Below are positions 1 to 6,249 of a stretch of 16,970 bases of DNA, piece after piece. The DNA lies in assembly GCA_031119515.1 (NCBI GenBank), contig JAVHXR010000014.1, positions 1 to 16,970 of the forward strand, in the 5' to 3' direction. The notes under the pieces were generated by a model. It saw only the letters and a program-made list of their open reading frames with translations. It made no database searches and was not told where the DNA came from. How positions within the stretch are numbered: position 1 is the first letter of the stretch; every line of letters starts with the position of its first letter. A program made the translations under genes and the position numbers. Origin of the DNA: Propionicimonas sp. Its GTDB lineage: Bacteria; Actinomycetota; Actinomycetes; Propionibacteriales; Propionibacteriaceae.

Positions 1-411
1 GTCAGCCTGCCCGACGACCCCTCCAACGAGGCCAAGAGCCTGGAGTTCCTGGAGGAGAACGGCCTGCTCACCCTGGAGAAGGTCGAGCCGGGCACCGCCA
101 CCACCGAGGACATCGCTGAGAACCCGCACGACTTCCAGTTCATCAAGGTCGCCGGGCAGCAGCTGGCCCGCAGCCTCGACGACGTCGACTACTCCGTCGT
201 GCAGGCCACCTACCTGCGCGCGGCCGGGGTCGGCGCGGAGGTCGAGCTGGTCCGCGCCCCGCAGGCGATCCGGCTGGCGATCATCCTGGTCACCCGCACC
301 GAGAACGTCGACTCCGAGGAGTTCCGGCTGCTCCGGGAGACCTTCGAGGATCCGAAGCTCGACGACTTCATCGACGCCACCTTCGGGGACCTGATCGCCG
401 GCGTCCGGTGA
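1..411 (+). CDS. metQ: MetQ/NlpA-family substrate-binding lipoprotein, C-terminal part
   Basis: This is the last 136 codons of a substrate-binding protein of the NlpA/MetQ family, open from base 1 in frame 1; the signal peptide, lipobox and N-terminal lobe lie outside the window. The visible part has family landmarks: a DPSNEAKSL segment, an ATTEDIAENP stretch, and the RSLDDVDYSVV segment that leads into the last strand pair. MetQ proteins sit on the outer face of the membrane and deliver methionine or related compounds to MetI/MetN. The gene stops 33 bases before the metN start and shares its strand, so the three form a metQNI set. In many genomes the order is metNIQ, with the binding protein last; here it comes first. 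The substrate cannot be read from this fragment. Confidence 0.88.
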   Translation, partial: VSLPDDPSNEAKSLEFLEENGLLTLEKVEPGTATTEDIAENPHDFQFIKVAGQQLARSLDDVDYSVVQATYLRAAGVGAEVELVRAPQAIRLAIILVTRTENVDSEEFRLLRETFEDPKLDDFIDATFGDLIAGVR

Positions 412-444
412 CCCGGCCGAACCGCCACTGAGGAGGTGCCAGCC

Positions 445-1425
445 ATGCCAGCGATGGTCGAGGTCGACGACCTCGTCAAGCACTACGGCGAGGGTCCGGG
501 ACGGATCACCGCCCTCGCCGGGGTCTCGTTCTCGATCGAGCGCGCGACGATCACAGCGATCGTGGGGCCAAGCGGTTCCGGCAAGAGCACGCTGGCGCGG
601 TGCATCAACTCCTTGGTGCGGCCGACGAGTGGCCGGATCAGCATCGACGGTGCTGATCTGGCCACCCACACCGTCGAGAACCGGCGCCGGATCGGGACCA
701 TCTTCCAGGGGTCGAGCCTCCAGCGGCGCCGGACCGCGCTCCGCAACGTCCTGCTGCCGCTGGAGTTCGCCGGCGTCGACCGGTCCCAGGCAAGGGCGCG
801 CGCCCAGGAGCTCCTCGACCTGGTCGGGCTTGGGGGCCGGGGCGGCTCCTACCCCGCGGAGCTCTCGGGCGGGCAGAAGCAGCGCGTCGGCATCGCCCGC
901 GCGCTCGCATTGCGCCCGTCGGTGCTGCTGGCGGACGAGGCCACGACAGGGCTCGACCACGCCAACCGGGCATCGGTGCTGCAGTTGCTGCGCGACCTGC
1001 GCGCCGAACTCGGCCTGACGATCATCCTGATCACCCACGAGATGGATGTGGCCCGTGAGATCGCCGACAACGCGCTGCTGCTGGCCGAGGGCAGCATCGT
1101 CGAGCGGGGGGCGATCAGGGACCTCGTGCTGCAGGACTCACTGGTGCGGGACAACCTCTTCCCGCCCCGCCCCCACCTGGCCGCGCCGGACCGCCACACC
1201 TACCGCATCCACTACGCGGCAAGGGAGGTCCCGCTGGACTGGGTAGCCCGGCTCTCGGAGCGATTGCCCGAGCCGCTGCAGGTGCTCGGGGCGACGGTGG
1301 AGGAGCTGAAGGGCGAGGCGGTCGGCTACATGATCGTCGCGAGCACCGCCGGGCCGGCCGAGATCACCCGGGCCGGCGGCGGGTTCGGCCTGCAGATCCG
1401 CGAACTGGGGTCCGCCGATGAATGA
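445..1425 (+). CDS. metN: MetN-type methionine ABC transporter ATPase
   Basis: This is the ATP-binding subunit of a methionine-type importer (326 aa). Walker A is GPSGSGKST at residues 41-49, the Q-loop glutamine is about Q88, the signature LSGGQ is at 140-144, and Walker B ends in D164-E165. Residues 251-326 form a C-terminal NIL domain, which in MetN binds methionine and inhibits transport; its presence supports MetN over a generic amino-acid ATPase. I chose ATG 445 because AGGAGG (431-436) sits eight bases upstream; GTG 436 overlaps that motif, and ATG 454 is also possible. The stop overlaps the metI start by eight bases, implying coupling. Two segments differ from the common MetN form: FQGSSLQ after the Q-loop, where HFNLL is usual, and ATTGLD in place of ATSALD. 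Confidence 0.93.
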   Translation: MPAMVEVDDLVKHYGEGPGRITALAGVSFSIERATITAIVGPSGSGKSTLARCINSLVRPTSGRISIDGADLATHTVENRRRIGTIFQGSSLQRRRTALRNVLLPLEFAGVDRSQARARAQELLDLVGLGGRGGSYPAELSGGQKQRVGIARALALRPSVLLADEATTGLDHANRASVLQLLRDLRAELGLTIILITHEMDVAREIADNALLLAEGSIVERGAIRDLVLQDSLVRDNLFPPRPHLAAPDRHTYRIHYAAREVPLDWVARLSERLPEPLQVLGATVEELKGEAVGYMIVASTAGPAEITRAGGGFGLQIRELGSADE

Positions 1426-2110
1426 GTTCGGCCTCGTCCTGCTGCAGGTGGACCGCACCTTCTTCGACTACGCCGAGCTGGTGGTGCCGGCCCTCGGCGC
1501 GACCCTGGCGATGGTCGGGATCGTCTTCCCGATCACGGCTCTGATCGGGCTGCCGCTCGCGGTGGTGCTGATCAACACCGGTCGCAACGGGCTCTTCCCG
1601 CACAAGTCCACCCACCAGGTGCTGTCGGTGGTCATCAACGTCGGCCGTTCGATCCCCTTCCTGATCCTGATGGCGGCGGTGATCCCGCTCAGCCGGCTGA
1701 TCGTCGGGACCTCCCTCGGCGTGGCCGGGGCGGTGGTGCCGCTCACCCTGGCCTCGATCCCGAGCTTCACCCGCCTGATGGAGAGCAGCCTGCGCGAGGT
1801 CCCCCGGGACGTCGTCGAGGCGGGCTTCGCCTCCGGCGGCACCCGGTGGCAGCTGATCGGGAAGGTGCAGCTGCCGGAGGCGCTGCCAGGCCTGGTGAGC
1901 AACACCACGATCGGCCTGATCAACATCCTGGACGGCACGGCGATCGCCGGCGCGGTCGGCGCCGGCGGCCTGGGCTACCTGGCGCTGTCCTACGGGTACA
2001 ACCGGTTCGACGGCACGATGATGCTGATCTGTGTGGTGATCCTGGTCATCCTCGCCCAGGGCATCCAGCTGTCCGGGGACGCGCTCGCCCACCGGCTGCG
2101 GAAGGACTGA
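1418..2110 (+). CDS. metI: MetI-type methionine ABC transporter permease
   Basis: This is a 230-aa integral membrane permease with about five hydrophobic segments (around residues 20-50, 67-90, 97-115, 160-190 and 196-218). The cytoplasmic EAA-type coupling loop is visible as EVPRDVVEAGFASGG followed by KVQLPEALPGL, which contacts the ATPase. The GAGGLGYLALSYGY segment is typical of MetI. Length is close to the family norm of about 217-230 aa. The ATG at 1418 lies inside the end of metN (eight-base overlap), so translation is probably coupled. It should act as a homodimer with two MetN subunits and the upstream MetQ-like protein. Confidence 0.93.
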   Translation: MNEFGLVLLQVDRTFFDYAELVVPALGATLAMVGIVFPITALIGLPLAVVLINTGRNGLFPHKSTHQVLSVVINVGRSIPFLILMAAVIPLSRLIVGTSLGVAGAVVPLTLASIPSFTRLMESSLREVPRDVVEAGFASGGTRWQLIGKVQLPEALPGLVSNTTIGLINILDGTAIAGAVGAGGLGYLALSYGYNRFDGTMMLICVVILVILAQGIQLSGDALAHRLRKD

Positions 2111-2112
2111 GG

Positions 2113-3042
2113 GTGCCGACCCGGGTCCGGACCACCGACCTCCTCGACCTGGCCGCCGCGGCGCTCGCCCCCGCCGGCGAGGCCGCGGCCGGCCTGGTCG
2201 CCCGCGCGCTGGTCGACGCCGAGGTGCGCGGCCACCACCGCTTCGGGCTCCGCCTGCTGGACGGCCTCCCGGCCGGGTCGAGGGACGAGCTCTCCGCCAG
2301 CCTCTCCCTCCCCGCCAGCGGGGATCTGGAGCGGGCGTCGACCTCCGTCGACCTGGCGGGACGGTTCGCCCCGACGGCGGTCGCGGCCCTGATCGACCCC
2401 GCCCGCCGGGCGGCCCGCGAGCACGGCGTCAGCCTCGTCCGGTTGCGCGAGGTAGGGCCGTTCGGCCGGCTCGCCCCGTTCGTCGCCGCGGTCGCCCAGC
2501 GGGGCGCGATCGGGCTGCTGACCATGTCGTCGAAGTCGTTCGTCGCACCGCACGGCGGCCATCGCGCCGTGCTCGGGACCAACCCGTTCGCGCTCGCCGT
2601 CCCGACTCGTGGCCATCCCCTGGTCGTCGACACCGCCAGCTCCGCGATCACCGCCGCGCACTGGCACGACGCACAGTCCGGCCAGTCCCGCGTGCCCGAG
2701 GGCGCGCTGGTCGACGCCACCGGCGCAGCCACCACCAGCGCCGCGGACGCGGTGGCGATCGCCGCCCGCGGCGGCCTGCTCGGCACCAGCATCGGGATCG
2801 CGATCGAGGCGCTCACCGCCGCCGCGACCGGCCTGCTGAGCGACCCGGCGGGAGCGCCTCGCGGCGGCCTCCTGCTCGTCATCGAGCCCACCGGGGACGC
2901 CGCGGACGCCGGTGAGGAGCTGGCCGGCCGCCTGGTGGAGGCCGGTGGCCGGGTCCCGGGGCAGCCGGTCCCGTGGCCCGACAGCATCGACGTCGACGCC
3001 GGTCGGCACCGCTTCCTGACCCTGTTGGCGGCGCTCGCCTGA
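2113..3042 (+). CDS. Ldh2-family (malate/L-lactate/sulfolactate-type) NAD(P)-dependent oxidoreductase, divergent
   Basis: This is a 309-aa protein of the Ldh2 family, which includes malate, ureidoglycolate and (2R)-3-sulfolactate dehydrogenases and the imine reductase DpkA. The best marker is the segment around residues 149-164, GHRAVLGTNPFALAVP, followed by VVDTASS, both hallmarks of the family. It is somewhat short for the family (usually 330-360 aa). GTG 2113 begins two bases after the metI stop, with GGAAGGA upstream; the open frame continues farther upstream inside metI, but that part is a shadow. Compared with the usual RGxDSHG and NHFG motifs, this protein reads RGHHRFG (F44) and VGPFG (P116), so two conserved histidines appear replaced. 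Tight spacing puts it in the met operon. The substrate is unknown; a keto acid or cyclic imine derived from the imported compound is a guess. Confidence 0.82.
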   Translation: MPTRVRTTDLLDLAAAALAPAGEAAAGLVARALVDAEVRGHHRFGLRLLDGLPAGSRDELSASLSLPASGDLERASTSVDLAGRFAPTAVAALIDPARRAAREHGVSLVRLREVGPFGRLAPFVAAVAQRGAIGLLTMSSKSFVAPHGGHRAVLGTNPFALAVPTRGHPLVVDTASSAITAAHWHDAQSGQSRVPEGALVDATGAATTSAADAVAIAARGGLLGTSIGIAIEALTAAATGLLSDPAGAPRGGLLLVIEPTGDAADAGEELAGRLVEAGGRVPGQPVPWPDSIDVDAGRHRFLTLLAALA

Positions 3043-3094
3043 CCGCCGGCCCCGCCTTCCGACCACCCGTCCGCAACCGAACAAGGAGCACAAG

Positions 3095-3697
3095 ATGAGC
3101 CTCTACTCCCGCTACACCGCCTTCCGCTACGACCCTTCGATCGAACAGGCGCTCTCCGAGGCCTGGGCGGCCACGACCGGAACCACCATCACCCGGCAGC
3201 CGGGGTTCGTCGGCGCCCAGCTGCAGCGCTCGGTCGAGACCGACGGGGTGCGCCGCTCGGTCACGACCTGGCGGTCCAGGGAGGCGTTCGAGTCGTTCTA
3301 CCACGGCCCCGACCACGGCGCCCTGAACGCCGTCTTCGCCGAACTCGGGGTCCAGATCACCGAGCGGGACGGCTCCGAGGTGCTGTGGCGGCTCTCCCCC
3401 GCGGTCGGCGAGGTGCGCGTGGTCAGGTCCCACATCGAGGACCTCGCCCGGTTGCCGGAACTCGAACGCTTCTGGCAGGAGGAGCTCGGCCCCTACCTGC
3501 GCTCACGGCCCGGGCTGCGCCAGGTGGAGGCCGCCGTCTCCGAGGCCGAGTCGCTGTTCGTCCTGATCCTGCACTGGGAGTCGCCGGAGGTGGCCGACAC
3601 GTTCGTCAGCAGCGACGAGCACGAGGAGCGGGTCTCCCGTCCGCTGCGGACCTGGACGCGGAAGCTCGGCCGCGACGACCTGCGTCCGCTCGACTAG
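3095..3697 (+). CDS. Tandem dimeric alpha/beta-barrel (antibiotic-biosynthesis-monooxygenase-like) protein
   Basis: This is a 200-aa soluble protein that reads as two similar halves. Residues 1-100 have a beta-alpha-beta pattern with an aromatic TWRSREAFESFYHGPDH segment; residues 105-195 repeat it with HWESPEVADTFVSSDEHEE. Such W-x-S-x-E-x-(F) segments are typical of the dimeric alpha/beta-barrel (ABM) fold, so this is probably a fused pseudo-dimer. AAGGAG (3083-3088) precedes the ATG by six bases. It lies 52 bases after the Ldh2 gene on the same strand and is likely the last gene of the metQNI operon. Members of this fold act as monooxygenases, dechlorinases or simple binding proteins; no catalytic residue can be assigned here, so the function is open. 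Confidence 0.72.
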   Translation: MSLYSRYTAFRYDPSIEQALSEAWAATTGTTITRQPGFVGAQLQRSVETDGVRRSVTTWRSREAFESFYHGPDHGALNAVFAELGVQITERDGSEVLWRLSPAVGEVRVVRSHIEDLARLPELERFWQEELGPYLRSRPGLRQVEAAVSEAESLFVLILHWESPEVADTFVSSDEHEERVSRPLRTWTRKLGRDDLRPLD

Positions 3698-3742
3698 GGC
3701 GCGCGCCCGTCCGGTCACCTGGATCCCGCGACGTTCCATCCC

Positions 3743-3766
3743 GGGCGGCGGGGCTCGCCGGCGCCC
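3743..3766 (+). terminator. Possible terminator hairpin after the metQNI operon
   Basis: GGGCG (3743-3747) pairs with CGCCC (3762-3766), and CGG (3749-3751) pairs with CCG (3758-3760) around a six-base loop, with one G/G mismatch. It lies about 45 bases past the stop of the barrel protein. There is no T-run, as is common in actinomycetes. A plain 12-bp palindrome, GGGCGCGCGCCC (3697-3708), overlaps the stop codon as well. Support is structural only. Confidence 0.35.
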
Positions 3767-3883
3767 TCGTTCGGCGCGCCCGCCTCGACGAGGTCCTGAC
3801 CACGGCCGGGAGGCAGCCCCTGCATCACCCTGCGGGCCGGGCGTGGCCGCCCGGTCGATCCCGCGGGATCCGCCCGGAGCGTC

Positions 3884-3889
3884 TAGGGT
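3884..3889 (+). promoter_or_regulatory. Possible -10 box upstream of the RNase HI gene
   Basis: TAGGGT fits the actinomycete TANNNT -10 pattern and would start transcription near 3896, giving a leader of about 48 bases to ATG 3944. No convincing -35 is seen. The 3698-3943 gap otherwise shows no gene. Confidence 0.35.
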
Positions 3890-3943
3890 GCGTGGTCGGG
3901 AGTGGAGCGGGGCCGGATGGCCGGCCGCCGCCGGAGACGAGGG

Positions 3944-4405
3944 ATGGACGAGACCGGGATGACTGAGCAGACGACCCTCCACATGTGGACCGACGGCGCC
4001 TGCAAGGGCAATCCCGGCCCCGGCGGCTGGGGAGTCCTGATGACCTACGGCGACCACTCGAAGGAGCTCTTCGGCGGCGAGCCGCTCACCACGAACAACC
4101 GGATGGAGCTCATGGCGGTGATCCGCGGCCTGGAGTCGCTGACGCGGCCGAGTTCCGTACACCTGCACGTCGACTCCGCCTACGTCATGAACGGCATGAC
4201 CAGGTGGATCCACGGCTGGAAGCGCAACGGCTGGCGCACCGCGGACAAGAAGCCGGTGAAGAACGTCGAACTCTGGCAGGAACTGGAGGCCCAGGTCGCT
4301 CGGCACGAGGTGCACTGGGAGTGGGTGAAGGGCCACGCCGGCGACCCGGGCAACGAACGCGCCGACCAACTGGCGAACCTCGGGGTGGACCAAGCCAGGG
4401 GCTGA
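3944..4405 (+). CDS. rnhA: Ribonuclease HI
   Basis: This enzyme cuts the RNA strand of RNA-DNA hybrids (R-loops, primers) using two metal ions. All four catalytic acids are visible: D17 in TDGACKGNPGPGG, E55 in NNRMEL, D77 in HVDSAYV and D141 in NERADQLA; the flexible-loop histidine is H131 in KGHAGDPGNE. The basic handle region is present (WIHGWKRNGW). At 153 aa it matches single-domain bacterial RNase HI, with no hybrid-binding or phosphatase domain fused. The frame is open back to GTG 3902, but that extension is an Arg-rich, non-conserved tail. I chose ATG 3944, with GGAG seven bases upstream; ATG 3959 is equally close to the usual family N-terminus. Confidence 0.95.
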   Translation: MDETGMTEQTTLHMWTDGACKGNPGPGGWGVLMTYGDHSKELFGGEPLTTNNRMELMAVIRGLESLTRPSSVHLHVDSAYVMNGMTRWIHGWKRNGWRTADKKPVKNVELWQELEAQVARHEVHWEWVKGHAGDPGNERADQLANLGVDQARG

Positions 4406-4428
4406 GCCCCCGCGGCCACCGCCGAGAA

Positions 4429-4521
4429 GGACCGTCCCCGCGAGTCGCGGGACCGTCCCCGCGAGGCAAAGGACCGTCCCCCGACTCACGGGGACGGTCC
4501 TTTGCCTCACGGGGACAGTCC
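4429..4521. repeat. 21-bp-periodic inverted repeat forming a long hairpin (REP-like)
   Basis: The 11-mer GGACCGTCCCC occurs three times on the plus strand (starting at 4429, 4450 and 4471, exactly 21 bp apart) and twice on the minus strand (4490-4500; and 4511-4521, with one change to GGACTGTCCCC), again 21 bp apart. Each copy is separated by a ten-base linker of GNGAGNC type. The arms 4463-4481 and 4490-4508 are a perfect 19-bp stem with an eight-base loop; extended to 4450-4481 and 4490-4521 they pair at 30 of 32 positions. CTTTT follows directly (4521-4525), so transcripts from the RNase HI gene could terminate here. It lies wholly between two genes, as REP-type elements do. Confidence 0.85.
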
Positions 4522-4580
4522 TTTTCGGTCGCTTGTCCGACCGCGCGCGCCGGCGGGGGCGGACGGGCAGGGCGGCAGCG

Positions 4581-4586
4581 TAGCCT
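4581..4586 (+). promoter_or_regulatory. -10 box for a leaderless dapB-like transcript
   Basis: TAGCCT fits TANNNT and is followed by exactly six bases and the ATG at 4593, so transcription would begin at or next to the start codon. No Shine-Dalgarno motif precedes that ATG, which agrees with leaderless translation. No clear -35 is seen. Confidence 0.55.
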
Positions 4587-4592
4587 TCGCCC

Positions 4593-5378
4593 ATGATCAG
4601 GGTTTGCGTGGCCGGCGTCACCGGGTGGATCGGACGGGCCCTGGTCCCGGCGATCGAGGCTGCCGACGACCTCCGGCTTGTCGCCGGGGTGGCGCGATCG
4701 GTGGCCGGCAGCTCGCTGGCGGCCGCGGGCGAGGGCCGCGTCCATGCCAGCGTGACAGCGGCGCTCGACGCGGCGCCGACGGACGTCCTGGTGGACTTCA
4801 CCAGCGCGACCGCGGTGCGATCGAACGCGTGGGCGGCGGTGGACGCGGGGGTCCCCGTCGTCGTCGGCTCCAGCGGCCTGACAGCCGAGGACTACCGCGA
4901 ACTGGACGGGCTCGCCCGGGACCGCGGGGTCGGCGTGATCGCGGCCGGCAACTTCTCGATCCAGGCGGCCGTGCTGCGCCGCGCGGCAGCGATGGCCGCC
5001 GAACTCATCCCCGCCTGGGAGGTCATCGACTACGCCTCGGCGGGCAAGGCGGACGTTCCGAGCGGGACCGCCCGGGAACTCGCCGAGACGCTCTCCGGGG
5101 TGCACCCGCCGGCCCCGGCCATCCCGGTCAGCGAGCTCCACGGCCCCGCGGAGGCCCGTGGCGCGGACGTGGCCGGCACCCGCGTCCACTCCGTCCGGCT
5201 CCCGGGCTTCGTGGTGACCACCGAGGTGGTGTTCGCCGGACCCGGCGAGCGGCTCGTCATGCGCCACGATCCGGGCCCGGGCGCGGAACCGTACCTCGAC
5301 GGCGTCCTCCTGGCGATCCGCCGGGTCGGGGGTGTCACCGGAGTGGTGCGGGGCCTGGACTCGCTGCTGTTCTCCTGA
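4593..5378 (+). CDS. DapB-like dihydrodipicolinate-reductase family protein lacking the catalytic histidine
   Basis: This 261-aa protein has DapB family layout: an N-terminal dinucleotide-binding motif (VAGVTGWIG, residues 6-14), VDFT at 67-70, the VGSSGLT segment near 91-97, NFS at 120-122 and the substrate loop KADVPSGTA at 152-160. True DapB enzymes reduce hydroxy-tetrahydrodipicolinate for lysine and peptidoglycan synthesis and carry an E-L-H-H-x-x-K motif; here that stretch is DYASAGK (146-152), so the lysine is kept but both histidines are replaced (A148, S149). The GEHT segment nearer the C-terminus is also altered (VTTEV). It is therefore likely a paralogue with another substrate or weak activity, and I give no gene symbol. 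It sits alone behind a leaderless promoter, followed by a hairpin at 5391-5406. Confidence 0.8.
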   Translation: MIRVCVAGVTGWIGRALVPAIEAADDLRLVAGVARSVAGSSLAAAGEGRVHASVTAALDAAPTDVLVDFTSATAVRSNAWAAVDAGVPVVVGSSGLTAEDYRELDGLARDRGVGVIAAGNFSIQAAVLRRAAAMAAELIPAWEVIDYASAGKADVPSGTARELAETLSGVHPPAPAIPVSELHGPAEARGADVAGTRVHSVRLPGFVVTTEVVFAGPGERLVMRHDPGPGAEPYLDGVLLAIRRVGGVTGVVRGLDSLLFS

Positions 5379-5390
5379 CGCTGGCCGAGG

Positions 5391-5406
5391 GGACGGTGCG
5401 CCGTCC
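5391..5406 (+). terminator. Hairpin after the dapB-like gene
   Basis: GGACGG (5391-5396) and CCGTCC (5401-5406) form a perfect six-bp GC-rich stem with a TGCG loop, 13 bases past the stop codon. There is no T-run. Confidence 0.45.
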
Positions 5407-5447
5407 GCGGGCTACCGGTGCCGCGGCGCGCGTGCGAGGCTGGTCGC

Positions 5448-5726
5448 ATGGCCCGGATCCTGCCCCCGCCCTCGGAGCGATTCGACCCGATCACCGCGCG
5501 CTGGCTGACGCCGGGCGGTCCGCTCCACGACCCCCAGCGGGAGGGCGTCGACCCCGCTCACCACGAACCGGTCGAGCTGGTCGACCCCGTCCCTGGGGAA
5601 CTCGCCGGCTCCGATGGACACGGCGGGTCCGACAGCAGGTCCGCGGGTCGTCGCCGGTGGGTGCGGCTGGCCGTCCTCGTGCTGCTGATCGCCGCCCTCC
5701 TCGTGGGCGGAGTCGTGGCAGGCTGA
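5448..5726 (+). CDS. Small hypothetical protein with C-terminal membrane anchor
   Basis: This is a 92-aa protein I do not recognise. The first 70 residues are hydrophilic and rich in Pro, Asp and Glu; a basic cluster (GRRRWVR) then leads into one hydrophobic helix of about 18 residues at the end (RLAVLVLLIAALLVGGVV). It is probably a tail-anchored membrane protein with the acidic part in the cytoplasm. ATG 5448 has no Shine-Dalgarno motif; GAGGCT (5436-5441) lies six bases upstream, mirroring the dapB-like and arsR leaderless layout, though its first base does not fit TANNNT. GTG 5418 is an alternative in-frame start. GC3 bias supports coding. Confidence 0.6.
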   Translation: MARILPPPSERFDPITARWLTPGGPLHDPQREGVDPAHHEPVELVDPVPGELAGSDGHGGSDSRSAGRRRWVRLAVLVLLIAALLVGGVVAG

Positions 5727-5808
5727 CCAGTCATCCCGGGGTTGACCAGCGGCGGTCGCGATCGCGGGGCAGAATCAGAGGCATCGGACGGGCCGGCGGG
5801 AGGTGCGC

Positions 5809-6156
5809 GTGAACGCCAGTGTGCTCGTGCTGCTCGCCATCGCGGCAGCCATCGTGATCCTCGCGGCCCTCCCGGCCCTTCTCGCCGGCCTGCGGGTGGC
5901 CCGTCGCCGCGCAACCGACAACAGCCGTCCACGGCTGCAGGCGGAGGCCAGGGTCGTCGACAAGCGCACCCACCTCACCGGCAGCGGCGCGACCGCCGAG
6001 CAGCGCTACTACGCCACGTTCCAGTTCCCCGACGGCGGCCGCGTCGAACTCGCGATCCCCGCCGCCTCCTCCGGGCTCCTGGTGGTGGGCGACGAGGGCC
6101 ACCTGGACTGGCAGGGCACCCGCTACCACGGGTTCGCCCGCGAGATCCTGCGCTGA
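5809..6156 (+). CDS. DUF2500-like membrane-anchored protein
   Basis: This is a 115-aa protein with an N-terminal membrane helix (about residues 5-27), a short basic stop-transfer (RVARRRA) and a C-terminal beta-rich domain. The domain pattern (A-R-V-V-D-K-R, then YYATFQFPDGG, then VVGDEGHLDWQGTRYHGF) matches what I know of DUF2500-type proteins, whose role is unknown. I chose GTG 5809 because GGGAGG (5798-5803) lies five bases upstream; GTG 5803 overlaps that motif. It stands between two unrelated small genes on the same strand with a gap of about 80 bases upstream, so it may have its own promoter (a CAGAAT at 5770-5775 is a weak candidate -10). Confidence 0.72.
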   Translation: MNASVLVLLAIAAAIVILAALPALLAGLRVARRRATDNSRPRLQAEARVVDKRTHLTGSGATAEQRYYATFQFPDGGRVELAIPAASSGLLVVGDEGHLDWQGTRYHGFAREILR

Positions 6157-6187
6157 CCCCCACCCCCGGCGCGGCCCCGGGAAGGGC

Positions 6188-6215
6188 TTGACCTCGTGGT
6201 GGTCGCGAGGGTCAA
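6188..6215 (+). promoter_or_regulatory. Candidate promoter/operator dyad upstream of the VOC gene
   Basis: TTGACCTCG (6188-6196) faces CGAGGGTCAA (6206-6215): an inverted repeat, perfect except for one extra G in the right arm, around a nine-base centre. TTGACC could double as a -35, with GTCAAT (6211-6216) as a poor -10 after 17 bases. A dyad nested in a promoter is the layout used by MerR-family regulators; no such gene lies in the window. Confidence 0.4.
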
Positions 6216-6249
6216 TGGGGGACGACACACCTCGAGGAAGGGCAGGTCA

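Noticed and set aside
412..444. SAM riboswitch for the met genes
   Set aside because: The region before metQ is outside the window, and the 33-base metQ-metN gap is too short and shows only the ribosome site.
1990..3093. Long minus-strand frame opposite metI and the Ldh2-like gene
   Set aside because: Low-complexity Gly/Arg/Asp-rich product with no motif; the plus-strand genes are well supported.
3902..3943. GTG start extending RNase HI by 14 residues
   Set aside because: The extension is Arg-rich and unlike the family N-terminus, with no ribosome site; ATG 3944 or 3959 fits better.
4429..4521. CRISPR array
   Set aside because: Units are 11 bp with ten-base similar linkers and switch strand; there are no unique spacers of 30 bp or so and no cas genes.
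3503..4801. Minus-strand frame covering RNase HI and the repeat array, translating into a repeated peptide
   Set aside because: The peptide repeat only reflects the 21-bp DNA period (a multiple of three), and the frame is antisense to an intact RNase HI with all catalytic residues.
5742..5775. TTGACC (5742-5747) with CAGAAT (5770-5775) as a promoter for the DUF2500-like gene
   Set aside because: The 22-base spacer is too long for a standard sigma-70-type promoter, so the pair is not listed as a feature.
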